A stretch of 64,000 nucleotides of DNA. Origin: Stromatinia cepivora (Eukaryota > Ascomycota > Leotiomycetes > Helotiales > Sclerotiniaceae). The first letter of the stretch is position 1. Each line of letters starts with the position of its first letter. Shown here one piece after another: positions 62,058 to 64,000 of the stretch. The stretch is from positions 2,542,001 to 2,606,000 of the forward strand of contig RCTD01000001.1 in assembly GCA_014898415.1 (NCBI GenBank). The letters run 5' to 3'. The notes beneath the pieces are model-generated. The model made no database searches, was not told where the DNA came from, and worked only from the letters and a program-made list of their open reading frames with translations. Position numbers and translations under genes: made by a program.

Positions 62058-62872
62058 TTGTTGGAAGGGCATGGCTGGAGTTGGATAGAGGAAGTAAAAT
62101 ACAGATATGACACCCATGTTGTTACTACATACGTGCCTCGATCTATTCTTTCGTGGGGAAGTTGGGGAAATTGTAGATTCCAAGACTACCTATCTACAGT
62201 TAAATGACAGGATATATAGACTGCTGCAGAGGAAACAATTCATGCACGTTGGAGAAAAGTAAAAGTGCAGATGTTGGTGAAAGGAATCTAGGCCTCTATC
62301 TGCATATATATAGAATTCCTAGGGTGATATATAATCAGTGGAATTATTCTTTCATCAGATTTTGTTTCTTCAATATGCTTCTGCAACTCACACTGCTGGT
62401 ATGTCGTTGGACAGGGGCCGGGAGATCCATATGCCGATGAAAAGGCAAGAGGAGTGTGGAATGATTTCCTCGTGGAGTAAGTCACTTGTGGAGGAATTAT
62501 ATATTTCAAGCTTGAGAGCATATTTGGGATACTTTCGATACAATTCATCACGCCAAACGTGCCATCGTTATCAGATCACGACATGTCAGCATGGCCGACC
62601 AAAACACCGATATCTTTCTTCAGCAAAACATGAACCGATGACATGGCTCAAAATTCCCTTTCTTGTCGTATGAGATGAATACTATTACATTATGATTACT
62701 TGTCTTGTTGAGAATACAATACTGCGAATCGAGCAGCGCCTATCTCGATCCATTAGAAACTCCATCTTCTACCATCAAACCTTCATCACCATAGGGCCGT
62801 TGAATATTCAGAAAAGTGTACTCTGGTACCCCAACAGCCAAACCGAAGATACATATCAACGACCATCTAGGT
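62058..62872. other. Intergenic region
   Basis: Short overlapping frames on both strands, none recognised. It lies between the 3' ends of the EBP gene (+) and the unknown gene (-). Confidence 0.5.
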
Positions 62873-64000
62873 TCAACCCCTCAAATATGCAGACAATTCC
62901 TCATTCATCACTATCATGCTACCAACACTAGCATGCTTATCAAGCTTCTGACTCAAAATGCTCACCCTCTTCTGGGTCGGTTTCGTGATGAATAGGGGGG
63001 GCGGTTCTATGTGCCTTTTTCCGGATATGGTTGGGGAGAATACTGGACCGGGAAAACTTTCTCCCAAATTCATATCCTCGTCGTATATACTCACAGAATA
63101 TGTACTGATTGGTCTGGGCTTTTGCAATCGTTCGAATGCGAATGGTTGCTCCCACGATTCAGCTTCAGAATAAGTTGAAGAAACTGAATCCCGACGATTA
63201 TCGGATGTGAATGAACCACTTCTGCTGGGAAAATCAGCATCAGAAGGCTCCAAGTTGGTTCCGTCTGGATCGTGAGAGGAACGGGACCATTCGGAGGACG
63301 CATCATTTGTTGAAGTCGTGGACGATGATTGTTTTCTGTGGACGCTTTGTTCTTCTTCCATAATTTCTGTTCTCGAATCATCGGCAAAGCAGTACTCGAA
63401 ACCGTGTCCAGACCCCTCAATTAGTATTTCATGATGGGTGTTTCTCCGTGGAATAGGATGTTGGAGCTCCGGCATCATCGGTAAGACGCTACTAGCCTCA
63501 TCTTTAGCTATTGTATTCTTGATTGACAATGTGGTGTCGGCGGCACTGTTTTTCCTTCGCGACAGGTCAAGTCGATCTTTCTGAGCCAGATATTCGTTGA
63601 AAGCAGCTATAACATCGATCGGTGTCTGCCCAGCATTGCAAGGGTTCGATCCGATTAACGAGTTTCGGTAGTCTTTGTTCGCTTGAGCACTCTGTGTACG
63701 AATCAAATTATAACATGAACGTCGGTCGTTCCACGGTGGACATCCTCCAGTACGAATGGAAATATTGTAAGCAACATTTTGTGTAGTGCGTACTTGATCG
63801 GGTATCTCCGTCGCTTGAATAAGTATTTGAAGTGAAGAATATATCAAAACCCAACGAATCCTGCGGCCTTCCGCCTGGGAGATATTCTCGGCTGTTGCCA
63901 TTCTGGAACTGACTGAGCCGGCGCATTCTTTCTCGAATCCCCTGTAAGCACGAACAAGCGTACAGTCTGTAAGGTGCTGTTTCTGTCGATTTGTGGCCTT
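62873..64000 (-). CDS. Unknown Ser-rich protein, 5' end beyond the window
   Basis: A minus-strand frame of at least 375 codons stays open to the right edge. An ATG lies at 63901, but the frame continues upstream as RGFEKECAGSVSSR-MATAEN, so the true start is probably outside. The N-terminal visible part (RIRWVLIYSSLQILIQATE, then CPPWNDRRSCYNLI) looks folded. The C-terminal half is Ser/Arg/Asp/Glu-rich and disordered (RKQSSSTTSTNDASSEWSRS). No family is recognised, and no signal peptide or membrane segment is clear. A possible acceptor site (TTACAG at about 63945, minus strand) may mean an exon boundary near there. Confidence 0.6.
   Translation of the reverse strand, partial: KATNRQKQHLTDCTLVRAYRGFEKECAGSVSSRMATAENISQAEGRRIRWVLIYSSLQILIQATEIPDQVRTTQNVAYNISIRTGGCPPWNDRRSCYNLIRTQSAQANKDYRNSLIGSNPCNAGQTPIDVIAAFNEYLAQKDRLDLSRRKNSAADTTLSIKNTIAKDEASSVLPMMPELQHPIPRRNTHHEILIEGSGHGFEYCFADDSRTEIMEEEQSVHRKQSSSTTSTNDASSEWSRSSHDPDGTNLEPSDADFPSRSGSFTSDNRRDSVSSTYSEAESWEQPFAFERLQKPRPISTYSVSIYDEDMNLGESFPGPVFSPTISGKRHIEPPPLFITKPTQKRVSILSQKLDKHASVGSMIVMNEELSAYLRG

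Noticed and set aside
63640..63670. ggttcgatcc, resembling a tRNA T-loop
   Set aside because: It lies inside a long open protein frame (GSNPCNAG), and no acceptor or anticodon stem can be folded around it.

Overview
The window looks like a chromosome segment of a filamentous ascomycete (Pezizomycotina). Genes have short introns (44-179 bp) with GTRNGT donors, CTAAC-like branch sites and YAG acceptors, and the gene families are typical of this group (2EXR protein, fused MoaA-MoaC cofactor enzyme, Ser/Thr-rich secreted cupredoxin). The style of the proteins suggests Leotiomycetes, but that placement is an impression and not something I could test.

The DNA is strongly bipartite. Blocks 1-3180 and about 6390-36130 are extremely AT-rich, full of stop codons and dead retrotransposons. 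Repeat copies there differ almost only by transitions, which is the footprint of repeat-induced point mutation (RIP). Between them sits a 3.2 kb island of ordinary composition with one 2EXR-domain gene (3463-4461). From about 36.3 kb onward the sequence is ordinary gene-bearing DNA.

The AT-rich block can be parsed. An inverted Copia element (Copia-1, 8290-13793, TSD TAAAT) is followed by a 2.35 kb LTR-bounded element with no recognisable enzymes and a 45-bp minisatellite (17016-19364). Next is a second Copia family (Copia-2, from 19365) interrupted by a Copia-1 copy (20576-32635, TSD GAGAA), whose own 3' LTR is interrupted by a Ty3/gypsy chromovirus (26059-32591, TSD TATAT). Copia-2 resumes at 32641, carries an (AAT)86 run, and is cut again by a 282-bp solo LTR (34743-35024, TSD ATTAA) that lacks the RIP-like decay around it.

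The gene-bearing part contains, in order: a relic gene with RIP-like nonsense changes (36313-36960, -); a DUF899 thioredoxin-like gene with a broken 5' end (37827-38408, -); 5-aminolevulinate synthase (40901-42817, +); a coiled-coil protein (44147-45757, -); a two-RRM RNA-binding protein (48492-49879, -); a secreted cupredoxin-like Ser/Thr-rich protein with a one-base frameshift in its signal-peptide region (52530-54308, -); a fused MoaA-MoaC molybdenum-cofactor gene (55151-57477, -) divergent from a WRAP73/Wdr8 WD40 gene (58039-59767, +); an emopamil-binding-protein sterol isomerase (61094-62057, +); and a partial unknown gene running off the right edge (62873-64000, -). These are unlinked housekeeping or peripheral functions; I see no biosynthetic cluster, tRNA, rRNA or CRISPR.

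Most notable observations: the three-level nested retrotransposon stack with exact target-site duplications, the enzyme-less LTR element with a minisatellite, and the MoaA-MoaC intron whose 5' splice site removes the terminal Gly-Gly, so that splicing and intron retention would give two different products.
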